From Intrasporangium_A sp039812505 (GTDB lineage Bacteria > Actinomycetota > Actinomycetes > Actinomycetales > Dermatophilaceae), in assembly GCF_039812505.1 (NCBI RefSeq), contig NZ_JBDIAQ010000168.1, forward strand, positions 1-7,349: a DNA stretch of 7,349 nt, in the 5' to 3' direction. Of the stretch, positions 1-6,847 are shown piece by piece. Under the pieces are notes generated by a model. That model ran no database searches. It worked only from the letters and a program-made list of their open reading frames with translations, and was not told the DNA's origin. Numbering within the stretch: the stretch's first letter is position 1; the number at the start of each line of letters is the position of its first letter. The translations under genes were made by a program, and so were the position numbers.

Positions 1-9
1 GGGGGGTGA

Positions 10-990
10 TCAGGTGATCCGGGTCGGGCCCTTCTCGTCCAGCCGCTGGCGCTGCGGCACGACGGTGTACCTCGGGTCCTTGGCCGAGACGAGGCCGGCC
101 TCGAAGACGCCGAACCGGGTCAGTGCCGAACCGGCGTTGAGCGCCAGCCCGGCCAGGACCGCGGCCGGTCGCCACCGGCCCCCGAGGATCGTCACCGCCG
201 CGCCGCCGAGCATGAGCCAGCGGCTGACCTCCAGCAGCCGGCCGGCCCTGCCCTGCCGCAGCGGCTCGCCCTCCAGCCGGAGGTTGCGGTGCAGCACCTC
301 GTTCGCGGCCAGCTCGAGGGCGGCGCCGGTGAGGGCGGCCCGGCGGGCCGGTCCCGTCTGCCGGGTCGAGGTGGTCACCATCGCCGCCCCACCGGCAGCG
401 GCGAGTGCGGACCCGACGAAGACGAACGGCAGCTCGCGGTATGCCGCATGCCACGTCGGTGTCGCCGTGTCGCTCAGGAGCACCGCCGTGTATGCCGCCA
501 GCGGCGCCGCGAACGCGCCTGACCCGATGTTCCCGCCGACTGCTGCGACCGAGGCCAGCCGGGCCAGCGAGCTGCCCTGCGGCAACAGCGGGCCCCCGAT
601 CTCGGCGACCGCGGCGGCGCCGGTGAACCCGCCGAAGCCGGCGAGGATCCACGTCCCGACCGACATCGGCGAGGTGAGCTTGACCGTGCGCAGCATGTTC
701 AGGAAGCGGGCCGGCTTGCCCAGGTCGGCGATGAGGGCGCCGGTGCTCACACCCAGGGCGGCGAGCGCGGTGAGCCGCGCGTTGCGCTGGAGCGTCCGCA
801 GCCCGACCAGCTGCGCCCCGGCCGCGATCAGGCCCGACCCGGCGGCGAGCCCGCCGGTGTAGAGGTAGGTCGGGATCTCGCCCTTCCACGGCGCCGGCTT
901 GACGACCTGACGCCCGTAGTACGAGGAGAACTCGGCCTCGGGCACCATCTGCCGCTCCGCGCCGCGCCGGCGGCGGCCGGGCGTGCTCAT
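10..990 (-). CDS. nrfD: NrfD/PsrC-like membrane subunit of formate dehydrogenase
   Basis: A 326-residue polytopic membrane protein of the NrfD/PsrC family, the quinone-reactive partner of four-cluster iron-sulfur subunits. By eye the hydrophobic stretches lie near residues 42-64, 73-91, 110-131, 143-173, 187-207, 215-233, 253-270 and 275-300, about eight helices. Conserved-looking parts are W-K-G-E-I-P-T-Y-L-Y-T-G-G-L (35-48), D-L-G-K-P-A-R-F-L-N-M-L (89-100), S-P-M-S-V-G (107-112) and W-H-A-A-Y-R-E-L-P-F-V-F (180-191). It has no cytochrome b pattern of haem histidines, so it is not an FdnI-type gamma subunit. ATG 990 overlaps the fdhB stop (ATGA) and has GGGGAGG six bases upstream, so the three genes are translationally coupled. 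It probably passes electrons to menaquinone. Family firm; the quinone is inferred. Confidence 0.93.
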   Translation of the reverse strand: MSTPGRRRRGAERQMVPEAEFSSYYGRQVVKPAPWKGEIPTYLYTGGLAAGSGLIAAGAQLVGLRTLQRNARLTALAALGVSTGALIADLGKPARFLNMLRTVKLTSPMSVGTWILAGFGGFTGAAAVAEIGGPLLPQGSSLARLASVAAVGGNIGSGAFAAPLAAYTAVLLSDTATPTWHAAYRELPFVFVGSALAAAGGAAMVTTSTRQTGPARRAALTGAALELAANEVLHRNLRLEGEPLRQGRAGRLLEVSRWLMLGGAAVTILGGRWRPAAVLAGLALNAGSALTRFGVFEAGLVSAKDPRYTVVPQRQRLDEKGPTRIT

Positions 991-1979
991 GAGCGCCTCC
1001 CCAGGAACGAGAGGGCCGCGGCGCCGAGCATCGCCAGCCCGGCCAGGCCCGCCTTGCGGAAGATGTCCGGCAGGTCGTGCGTGGTCACGACCGGGTCGGG
1101 CGGCAGCCCGTACACCTCGGGGTCGTCGAGCAGCAGGAAGACCGAGCCGGTCCCGCCGACGCCGTCGGTCGGGTCGGCGCCGTAGGTGCGCGCCTCGGTG
1201 TGGCCCTGCCCGTGCAGCACCCGCACCCGCTCCTCGGCCCGGCGCCGCATCTCGTCGAGGTCGCCGAACTGGATCGACTCGGTCGGGCACGCCTTGGCGC
1301 AGGCCGGCTCCTCGCCGACCTCGAGCCGGTCGTAGCAGAGCGTGCACTTCTGGGCGATGCCGTCGTCCTTGGCGATCCGGGCGCCGGTCATGTCCGGCGA
1401 CTCGCGCCGCTCGATGACCCCGAAGGGGCAGGCCGGCACGCAGTAGCCGCACCCGTTGCAGACGTCGTCCTGCACCACGACGGTGCCGAACTCGGTGCGG
1501 AACAGCGCCCCGGTCGGGCACACGTCGAGGCAGGCCGCGTGGGTGCAGTGCTTGCAGACGTCGGAGGCCATCAGCCAGCGGAAGTCGGGGGGCTCGGCGA
1601 CGTCGGTGACGGCGGCGGCCGGCTGAGCGGCATACCCCTGCTCGGACGCGGGACGGAGGGCCGGCATCCCGAGGGACACCAGCGCGCGTCCCGACTCGCG
1701 GGCCCGGGCGGCCTGCGCGGGCCCCTGCTCGACGAAGGCGACGTGCCGCCACGTGTTGGCGCCGAGCGCGCCGGTGTTGTCGTAGGACTCCCCGGTCAGG
1801 GCCAGGCCGTCCATGGGGAGCATGTTCCACTCCTTGCAGGCGACCTCGCAGGCCTTGCAGCCGATGCACACCGACGTGTCGGTGAAGAACCCCTTGCGGG
1901 GCGGGGGGTCCACCCACCCGGCGGCCGGGGCCGGGTCGTGCGGCCCCGAGAGCTGGTTGCGCCTGACGCTGGTGCTCAC
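987..1979 (-). CDS. fdhB: Formate dehydrogenase iron-sulfur (beta) subunit
   Basis: A 330-residue four-cluster ferredoxin-like protein that carries electrons from FdhA to the membrane subunit. Sixteen cysteines form the expected sets: C38/41/44/48 (C-I-G-C-K-A-C-E-V-A-C), C142/145/150/154, C174/177/180/184 and C212/215/227/231, the last three ending in C-P-T-G, C-P-F-G and C-P-T-E. The order and the C-T-L-C-Y-D-R...E-P-A-C spacing match E. coli FdnH. Residues 310-326 form one short hydrophobic segment near the C-terminus, like the single anchor helix of FdnH. Compared with FdnH, about 40 extra residues rich in Ala, Arg and Pro lie between the first and second cluster motifs (about 85-131). 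Translation starts at GTG 1979 with GGAGG upstream, overlapping the fdhA stop by four bases. The TGA stop overlaps the next ATG. Confidence 0.95.
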   Translation of the reverse strand: MSTSVRRNQLSGPHDPAPAAGWVDPPPRKGFFTDTSVCIGCKACEVACKEWNMLPMDGLALTGESYDNTGALGANTWRHVAFVEQGPAQAARARESGRALVSLGMPALRPASEQGYAAQPAAAVTDVAEPPDFRWLMASDVCKHCTHAACLDVCPTGALFRTEFGTVVVQDDVCNGCGYCVPACPFGVIERRESPDMTGARIAKDDGIAQKCTLCYDRLEVGEEPACAKACPTESIQFGDLDEMRRRAEERVRVLHGQGHTEARTYGADPTDGVGGTGSVFLLLDDPEVYGLPPDPVVTTHDLPDIFRKAGLAGLAMLGAAALSFLGRRS

Positions 1980-4900
1980 TGCGACGCCTCCTCGCCTGCC
2001 CCGGGACTGAGCAGCGTGTTGCCGGTCTCGACGGTGACCCCGGACCTCGAGCGGTACTCCTCCACGAGCCGCAGCAGCGCCTCGCCGGTGGGGCGGCGAC
2101 CGGGGCGGATGTCGCACGAGCCGGCCTTGGACTCCTGGATCGCGACGTTGGGGTCGAGGGTGATCCCGATCAGGTCGTTGGCGCTGTCGCCGGACACGAC
2201 CGCGTTGCTGCCGCCGCGGCCCCAGTGGTAGGGCAGCCCGACCTGGTGGACGGTGTGGCCCTGGATGGTCAACGGCCTGATCCGTTCGGTGACCAGCACG
2301 CGGGCCTCGACCGCGGTGCGCGGGGAGACGATGGTGGCCCAGCCGCCGTTGGCCAGACCCCGCTCCGCCGCGAGCTCGGGGGAGACCTCGCAGAAGAACT
2401 CCGGCTGCAGCTCGGCCAGGTAGGGCAGCCAGCGGCTCATCCCGCCCGCCGTGTGGTGCTCGGTGAGGCGGTAGGTCGTGAACACGTAGGGGTAGACCTC
2501 GAAGCCGGGGTCGGGAGCCGACGGAGCGGTCAGGTTGTCCTTGCGCGGGAAGACCCGCCGGGCCGGGTTGCGCTGCTGCGCGTGCAGCGGGTTCCGGACC
2601 GGTGACTCCTGCGGCTCGTAGTGGGTCGGCAGCGGCCCGTCGACGACCCCGGAGGGCGCGAAGAGCCAGCCCTTGCCGTCGGACTTCATGATGAACGGGT
2701 CGTCGCCGGCGAGGCCCTCGGTGCCGGCGGCGCCCTCGGGTGGCCGGTAGGACGGCGGCCGCGTCGCCGGGAAGTCCGGCACGTCGAGCCCCGTCCACCG
2801 GCCCTGCTCCTCGTCCCACCACACGTAGGCCTTGCGCTCGCTCCACGGCCGGCCCTCGGGGTCGGCCGACGCGCGGTTGTAGAGGATGCGCCGGTTCAGC
2901 GGCCAGGCCCAGCCCCACTCGAGCGCCGCCGGGCCCTGCTCGCTGCGCGGCGGGCGGCGGTCGGCGGCGTTGGCTCCGCCCGCGTAGACGCCGGTGTAGA
3001 TCCAGCAGCCGCCGTCGGTCGAGCCGTCGGCCCGCATCTCGGTGAACGAGGGCAGCAGCTCGCCGGCGTGCTCACCGGTGAGGTAGCGCCCGTTGATCTC
3101 CTGGAGCACCGCCTCGGCGGACGGCTCGCCGTGCTCGTCCTCGGGGTAGTCCCAGGTCAGGTCGAGCACCGGCCGGTCGCGCGGGTCGTCGGACCCGGCC
3201 AGCCGGGCCCGGACCCGTTTGCCCAGCTCGTGGTAGAACCACAGCTCCGAGCGGGCGTCGCCCGGCGGTTGCACGGCCAGGTGGTGCCACTGGAGCATCC
3301 GCTGGGTCTGGGTGAAGGACCCGTCCTTCTCGGCGTGGGCGGCCGCGGGCAGGAAGAAGACCTCGGTGCCGATCGCGGTGGTCTCCAGCTCGCCCGTGGC
3401 GATCTCGGGGCCGTCCTTCCAGAAGGCGGCCGACTCGATGAGGTTGAGGTCGCGCACGACCAGCCACTTGAGCCGGGCCATCGCCTTGCGCTGCATCCGG
3501 CCGTGCGAGGAGCCCACGGCCGGGTTCTGGCCGAGCAGGAAGTAGCCCTCGACCTTGCCGTCGAGCATGTCCATCGTCGTGGCGTAGGTGTTGTGCGACC
3601 CGGTCAGCTTGGGCAGGTAGTCGAAGCACCAGTCGTTCCCGGCGCTCGCCGCCTCGCCCCACCACGACTTGAGCAGGCTGACCGCGTAGGTGTCCGTCGC
3701 CGCCCAGTAGCTCTTGTCCTGCTCGGAGGTGACCGACCCGACCCACTCGGCGAAGCTCTCGTGCCGGCCCGACATGGGCATCGGCAGGTAGCCCGGCAGC
3801 AGGTCGTAGAGCGTCGGGATGTCGGTGCAGCCCTGGATGCTCGCGTGGCCGCGCAGCGCCATGATGCCGCCGCCGGGCCGGCCCATGTTGCCCAGCAGCA
3901 GCTGCAGGATCGCGGCGGTGCGGATGTACTGCACCCCGACCGAGTGCTGCGTCCAGCCGACGGCGTACACGAAGGCGGTGGTGCGCTCGCGGCCGCTGTT
4001 GGACGTCACGGCGTTGGCGACATACGCCAGGTCGGTGGCGCTGATGCCGCAGACGTCCCGGACCAGCTCCGGGGTGTAGCGCGCGAAGTGCCGCTTGAGG
4101 ATCTGGAAGACGCACCGCGGGTCCTGCAACGACTCGTCGCGCCGGATCGCGCCGTGCTCGTCGCGGGCCGGCTGCCAGCTCGCGTTGTCGTAGGTGCCCG
4201 TGTCGCGGTCGTAGCCCGAGAACACGCCGCCGAGGTCCTCGGTGTCGCGGTAGTCGTCGCCGATGATCTCGGCGGCGTTGGTGTAGGCCTTGACGTAGTC
4301 CGCGAACCACAGGTCGTGCTCGAGGACGTGGTTGATCAGGGCGCCGAGGAAGACGATGTCGCTGCCCGCCCGGATCGGCACGTGCCTGCTCGCCGTGGCC
4401 GAGGTGCGGGTGAACCGCGGGTCGACGTGGATCACCGTCGCGCCGCGACGCTTGGCCTCCATCACCCACTGGTAGCCCACCGGGTGGCACTCGGCCATGT
4501 TGGAGCCCTGGATGACGATGCAGTCGGCATCAGCGAGGCTCTGCTGGTAGGTCGTGGCCCCACCGCGCCCGAACGAGGACCCCAGACTGGGGACCGTGGA
4601 GGAGTGTCAAATCCGGGCCTGGTTCTCGATCTGGATCGCCCCGAGCGCGGTGTAGAGCTTCTTCATGAGGTAGTTCTCCTCGTTGTCGAGGGTGGCACCC
4701 CCGAGCGAGGCGATCCCCATCGTCCGGCGCAGCGGCCGGCCGTGCTCGTCGCGGTCCTGCCAGGTGCGTCGCCGGGTCTCGACGACCCGGTCGGCGATCA
4801 TGTCGACGGCCTCGTCGAGCCCGAGGCTCGACCAGTCGGTCGCGTACGGCGCGCGGTAGAGCACGCGCGTCTGCCGGGTGGGCGAGTTGACCAGCTGCTC

Positions 4901-5176
4901 GCTGGCAGAACCCTTGGGGCACAGGCGCCCCCGCGAGATCGGCGAGTCTGGGTCGCCCTCGATCTGGACGATCTTCTCGTCCTTGACGTAGATGTCCTGC
5001 CCGCAGCCGACGGCACAGTAGGGGCAGACCGACTTGACGACCCGGTCGGCCGTGACCGTGCGGTTGGAGATGGTGCGGGTGCGCTCGCTGGTGACGGACG
5101 CGCCCCGGCCGAGCCAGTCGCCGCTGGCCACCTGGCGCAGGACCGGCCACCCCAGGAACGCCCTGCCGTCGCTCAT
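1976..5176 (-). CDS. fdhA: Selenocysteine formate dehydrogenase, catalytic (alpha) subunit
   Basis: Molybdopterin (Mo or W) enzyme oxidising formate to CO2; 1066 residues when the in-frame TGA is read as Sec190. The N-terminal [4Fe-4S] ligands are C51, C54, C58 and C86, with the conserved K88 of C-P-K-G. The active site reads N-Q-A-R-I-U-H-S-S-T-V, then F-G-R-G (203-206). Further matches to E. coli FdnG include V-D-P-R-F-T-R-T (about 251), G-W-T-Q-H (407), L-L-L-G-N-M-G (425), a C-W-I-Y-T-G segment and W-P-L-N-R-R-x-L-Y-N-R-A-S-A-D. The molydopterin-binding domain covers about residues 892-1010. The first 50 residues have no hydrophobic Tat leader, so the subunit is probably cytoplasmic. The TGA stop overlaps the fdhB GTG (GTGA). 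Gene callers would report pieces at 5176-4607 and 4498-1976. Family and Sec reading are very secure; the metal is unknown. It needs selA, selB, selC and selD, which are not in this window. Confidence 0.95.
4577..4595 (-). promoter_or_regulatory. Bacterial SECIS hairpin in fdhA mRNA
   Basis: Starting 11 bases after the UGA, the mRNA reads GGTCCCCAGTCTGGGGTCC (as DNA). It folds as GG/CC, one U-U mismatch, CCCC/GGGG and an AGUCU loop. The loop occupies bases +19 to +23 after UGA. In E. coli fdhF the loop (AGGUCU) sits at +18 to +23, so G-U-C-U falls at the same distance. This is the structure bound by SelB to recruit Sec-tRNA. The hairpin also codes for T-V-P-S-L-G-S. The fold and spacing were read by eye; SelB binding is inferred. 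Confidence 0.85.
4607..4609 (-). other. In-frame TGA read as selenocysteine (Sec190 of FdhA)
   Basis: The codon order is ...CAG GCC CGG ATT TGA CAC TCC TCC ACG..., giving Q-A-R-I-U-H-S-S-T. The Sec position and the following His match the catalytic pair of bacterial formate dehydrogenases (Sec140-His141 in E. coli FdhF). After TGA the same frame runs on for 876 codons with strong homology, including 36 well-matching codons before the next ATG. This excludes a true stop with a new start downstream. Confidence 0.95.
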
Positions 5177-5182
5177 CTCCGG

Positions 5183-5190
5183 CTCCTTCC
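5183..5190 (-). promoter_or_regulatory. Ribosome binding site that fixes the fdhA start
   Basis: GGAAGGAG lies six bases upstream of the ATG at 5176. It is a near-perfect Shine-Dalgarno and decides the start against the in-frame ATG at 5287, which falls inside the palindromic hairpin and would add 37 residues unlike any formate dehydrogenase. Confidence 0.8.
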
Positions 5191-5208
5191 GCGTCGTCGC
5201 GTCCAACC

Positions 5209-5245
5209 ACCCTAGGCCGGGTTCCCGCGAACCGACAGGGGTCGG
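5209..5245 (-). promoter_or_regulatory. Possible fdhA promoter with two overlapping small palindromes
   Basis: Read on the minus strand, TAGGGT (5214-5209) fits the loose actinobacterial -10 form TAnnnT and lies 32 bases before the fdhA ATG. The -35 position (TGTCGG, 17-base spacer) is poor. Two small palindromes sit across this region: CCGAC-N4-GTCGG (5245-5232) and GGTTC-N4-GAACC (5233-5220). They overlap by two bases and their centres are 12 bases apart. The second lies between the supposed -35 and -10, a usual place for a repressor site. Arms of 5 bp are short enough to occur by chance in GC-rich DNA, so this is a weak call. Confidence 0.3.
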
Positions 5246-5249
5246 CCGA

Positions 5250-5301
5250 GAGACTGTGCGTGGTTGTGGTCGGTATGACGACCACAACCACGCACAGTTT
5301 C
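5250..5301 (-). terminator. Strong hairpin after katA, probable terminator
   Basis: A perfect 20-bp inverted repeat (left arm 5253-5272, ACTGTGCGTGGTTGTGGTCG; right arm 5279-5298) surrounds a 6-base loop. Past one imperfect position it extends by two more pairs, to 5250 and 5301. It begins 13 bases after the catalase stop and ends well before the next gene, the place expected of a transcription terminator separating furA-katA from the formate dehydrogenase operon. No T-tract follows on the minus strand (CTCTCGGCC comes next), which is common for actinobacterial terminators but weakens the call. It could instead be a dispersed palindromic repeat, an mRNA-stabilising 3' hairpin or an operator. 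The symmetry is certain; the function is inferred. Confidence 0.65.
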
Positions 5302-5314
5302 CTCGGACCAGCGC

Positions 5315-6802
5315 CTACTCGCTTGCCAGCGCCTCGATCGCCTTGCGGACCCCCTCGCCGTAGGCCGGGTCGGCCTTCGTGCAGTTGGCGATGTGCCGCT
5401 CGATCGTCTCCTTCGAGGCGCCGGTGATCGCCCGCGCGGTGTTCTCGAAGAGCGCCTGCTGCTGCTCGGCGGTCATCTTGTCGCGGAACAGCACGCCCGG
5501 CTGGCTGTAGTAGTCGTCGTCGTCCGCGCGGAAGTCGAACCGGTCCGCGCTGGCGCCGACGGCCAGCGCGGGCTCGCGGTAGGCCGGCTGGTCCTGGTAG
5601 CGCCCGTAGGAGTTCGGGTTGATGCTCGGGGTGCCACCGCCGTTGCTGTCCACGCGCATCGCGCCGTCCCGGTGCGGGGAGTTCCAGCTCGTCGCCCCCC
5701 GGGGGGAGTTGACCGGGATCTGGTGGTGGTTGACCCCGAGCCGGTAGCGCTGGGCGTCGCCGTAGGAGAACAGCCGGCCCTGGAGCATCTTGTCCGGCGA
5801 GAAGCCGATGCCCGGCACGACGTTCGCCGGGTTGAAGGCGGCCTGCTCGACGTCGGCGAAGTAGTTCTCGGGGTTGCGGTTGAGCTCCCACTCGCCGACC
5901 TCGACGAGCGGGTAGTCCCCCTTGGGCCAGACCTTGGTCAGGTCGAACGGGTGATAGGGCACCTTGGCCGCGTCGCCCTCGGGCATGATCTGCACGTAGA
6001 GCTTCCACTTCGGGTAGTCGCCTCGTTCGATCGCGTCGTAGAGGTCGCGCTGGTGCGACTCGCGGTCGCGCCCGATGAGCTCGGTCGCCTCGGCGTCGGT
6101 GAGGTTCTCGATGCCCTGCTGGGTGCGGTGGTGGAACTTGACCCAGAAGCGCTCGCCCTCGGCGTTGTAGAAGCTGAACGTGTGCGAGCCGAAGCCGTGC
6201 ATGTGCCGGTAGCTGGCCGGGATGCCGCGCTCGCTCATCAGGATGGTCACCTGGTGCAGCGCCTCGGGCAGGTTGGTCCAGAAGTCCCAGTTGTTCTCGG
6301 CGTTGCGCAGGTTGGTGCGCGGGTCGCGTTTGACGGCGTGGTTGAGGTCGGGGAACTTCAGCGGGTCGCGCATGAAGAAGACCGGCGTGTTGTTGCCGAC
6401 CAGATCCCAGTTGCCCTCCTCGGTGTAGAACTTCACCGAGAAGCCCCTGATGTCACGCTCGGCGTCGGCCGCGCCACGCTCGCCGGCGACGGTGGAGAAC
6501 CGCGCGAACAGCTCGGTCTTCTTGCCGACCTCGGAGAAGATCTTGGCGCACGTGTACTGGGTGATGTCGTTGGTGACCGTGAAGGTGCCGTACGCCCCGG
6601 ACCCCTTCGCGTGCATCCGGCGCTCCGGGATGACCTCCCGGTCGAAGTGGGCCAGCTTCTCCAGGAACCAGACGTCCTGCAGCAGCATCGGGCCACGGGG
6701 GCCGGCGGTGACGGAGTTCTGCCCGTCCCAGATCGGTGCGCCGGCAGCGGTGGTCTGCGGTTCGGTGTTGCCCGGCTCCTGCCGGGGGCCTGCCACGCTC
6801 AT
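5315..6802 (-). CDS. katA: Monofunctional haem catalase
   Basis: Cytoplasmic catalase of 495 residues that converts hydrogen peroxide to water and oxygen. The small-subunit haem catalase signatures are all visible: distal His64 in R-R-M-H-A-K-G, catalytic Asn137 in V-G-N-N-T-P-V-F-F, and the proximal haem ligand Tyr347 in R-L-F-S-Y-G-D-A-Q-R-Y with Arg343 beside it. The His-to-Asn spacing (73 residues) equals that of bovine catalase. There is no C-terminal flavodoxin-like domain, so it is the small-subunit form, probably clade 3. The start is ATG 6802, preceded by AAGGAG five bases away. It lies 45 bases after the Fur-family gene on the same strand, with no obvious promoter between, so the two are probably co-transcribed and repressed together. 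A long hairpin begins 13 bases after the TAG stop. Function is very secure; regulation is inferred. Confidence 0.97.
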   Translation of the reverse strand: MSVAGPRQEPGNTEPQTTAAGAPIWDGQNSVTAGPRGPMLLQDVWFLEKLAHFDREVIPERRMHAKGSGAYGTFTVTNDITQYTCAKIFSEVGKKTELFARFSTVAGERGAADAERDIRGFSVKFYTEEGNWDLVGNNTPVFFMRDPLKFPDLNHAVKRDPRTNLRNAENNWDFWTNLPEALHQVTILMSERGIPASYRHMHGFGSHTFSFYNAEGERFWVKFHHRTQQGIENLTDAEATELIGRDRESHQRDLYDAIERGDYPKWKLYVQIMPEGDAAKVPYHPFDLTKVWPKGDYPLVEVGEWELNRNPENYFADVEQAAFNPANVVPGIGFSPDKMLQGRLFSYGDAQRYRLGVNHHQIPVNSPRGATSWNSPHRDGAMRVDSNGGGTPSINPNSYGRYQDQPAYREPALAVGASADRFDFRADDDDYYSQPGVLFRDKMTAEQQQALFENTARAITGASKETIERHIANCTKADPAYGEGVRKAIEALASE

Positions 6803-6847
6803 GTCGTCTCCTTCGATGGGTGAGTGACTGTGTGTATGCCGCTGAGC
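6803..6847 (-). other. Short furA-katA spacer with katA ribosome binding site
   Basis: This 45-base gap holds an AAGGAG ribosome binding site at 6813-6808 for the catalase. I see no promoter-like pair of boxes and no second copy of the TTGACC/TTCCAG motif found upstream of furA. This favours one bicistronic furA-katA transcript. Confidence 0.6.

Noticed and set aside
7..17. Repeated ATCACC / TGATCA motif at the left edge
   Set aside because: Only two short copies, partly inside the NrfD stop region. Too short, and cut by the window edge, to support a function.
10..1917. Minus-strand frame of 635 residues running from inside fdhB through the NrfD gene
   Set aside because: Its first 300 or so residues are an out-of-frame reading of fdhB. 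The ATG at 990 with a ribosome site and the ATGA overlap mark the true start.
1976..4498. Separate CDS starting at ATG 4498 (840 residues), with a short CDS at 5176-4607, or fdhA as a pseudogene
   Set aside because: The 36 codons between TGA and ATG 4498 match formate dehydrogenase, the TGA is at the catalytic Sec position and a SECIS hairpin follows. One selenoprotein explains everything.
2621..5215. Long plus-strand open frame of 864 residues, and similar frames at 1077-2231, 5393-6823 and 14-862
   Set aside because: These are antisense shadows of GC-rich coding genes: Val-, Gly-, Arg- and Ala-rich, no recognisable domains, and exactly opposite strongly conserved proteins.
5203..5229. ECF sigma (SigE/SigR-like) promoter GGGAAC...GTT upstream of fdhA
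   Set aside because: The gap between GGAAC and GTT is only about 13 bases, against about 16-18 in known ECF promoters.
5177..5287. Upstream fdhA start at ATG 5287
   Set aside because: The ATG lies inside the palindromic hairpin, lacks a good ribosome site and adds residues unlike FDH. The ATG at 5176 has GGAAGGAG six bases away.
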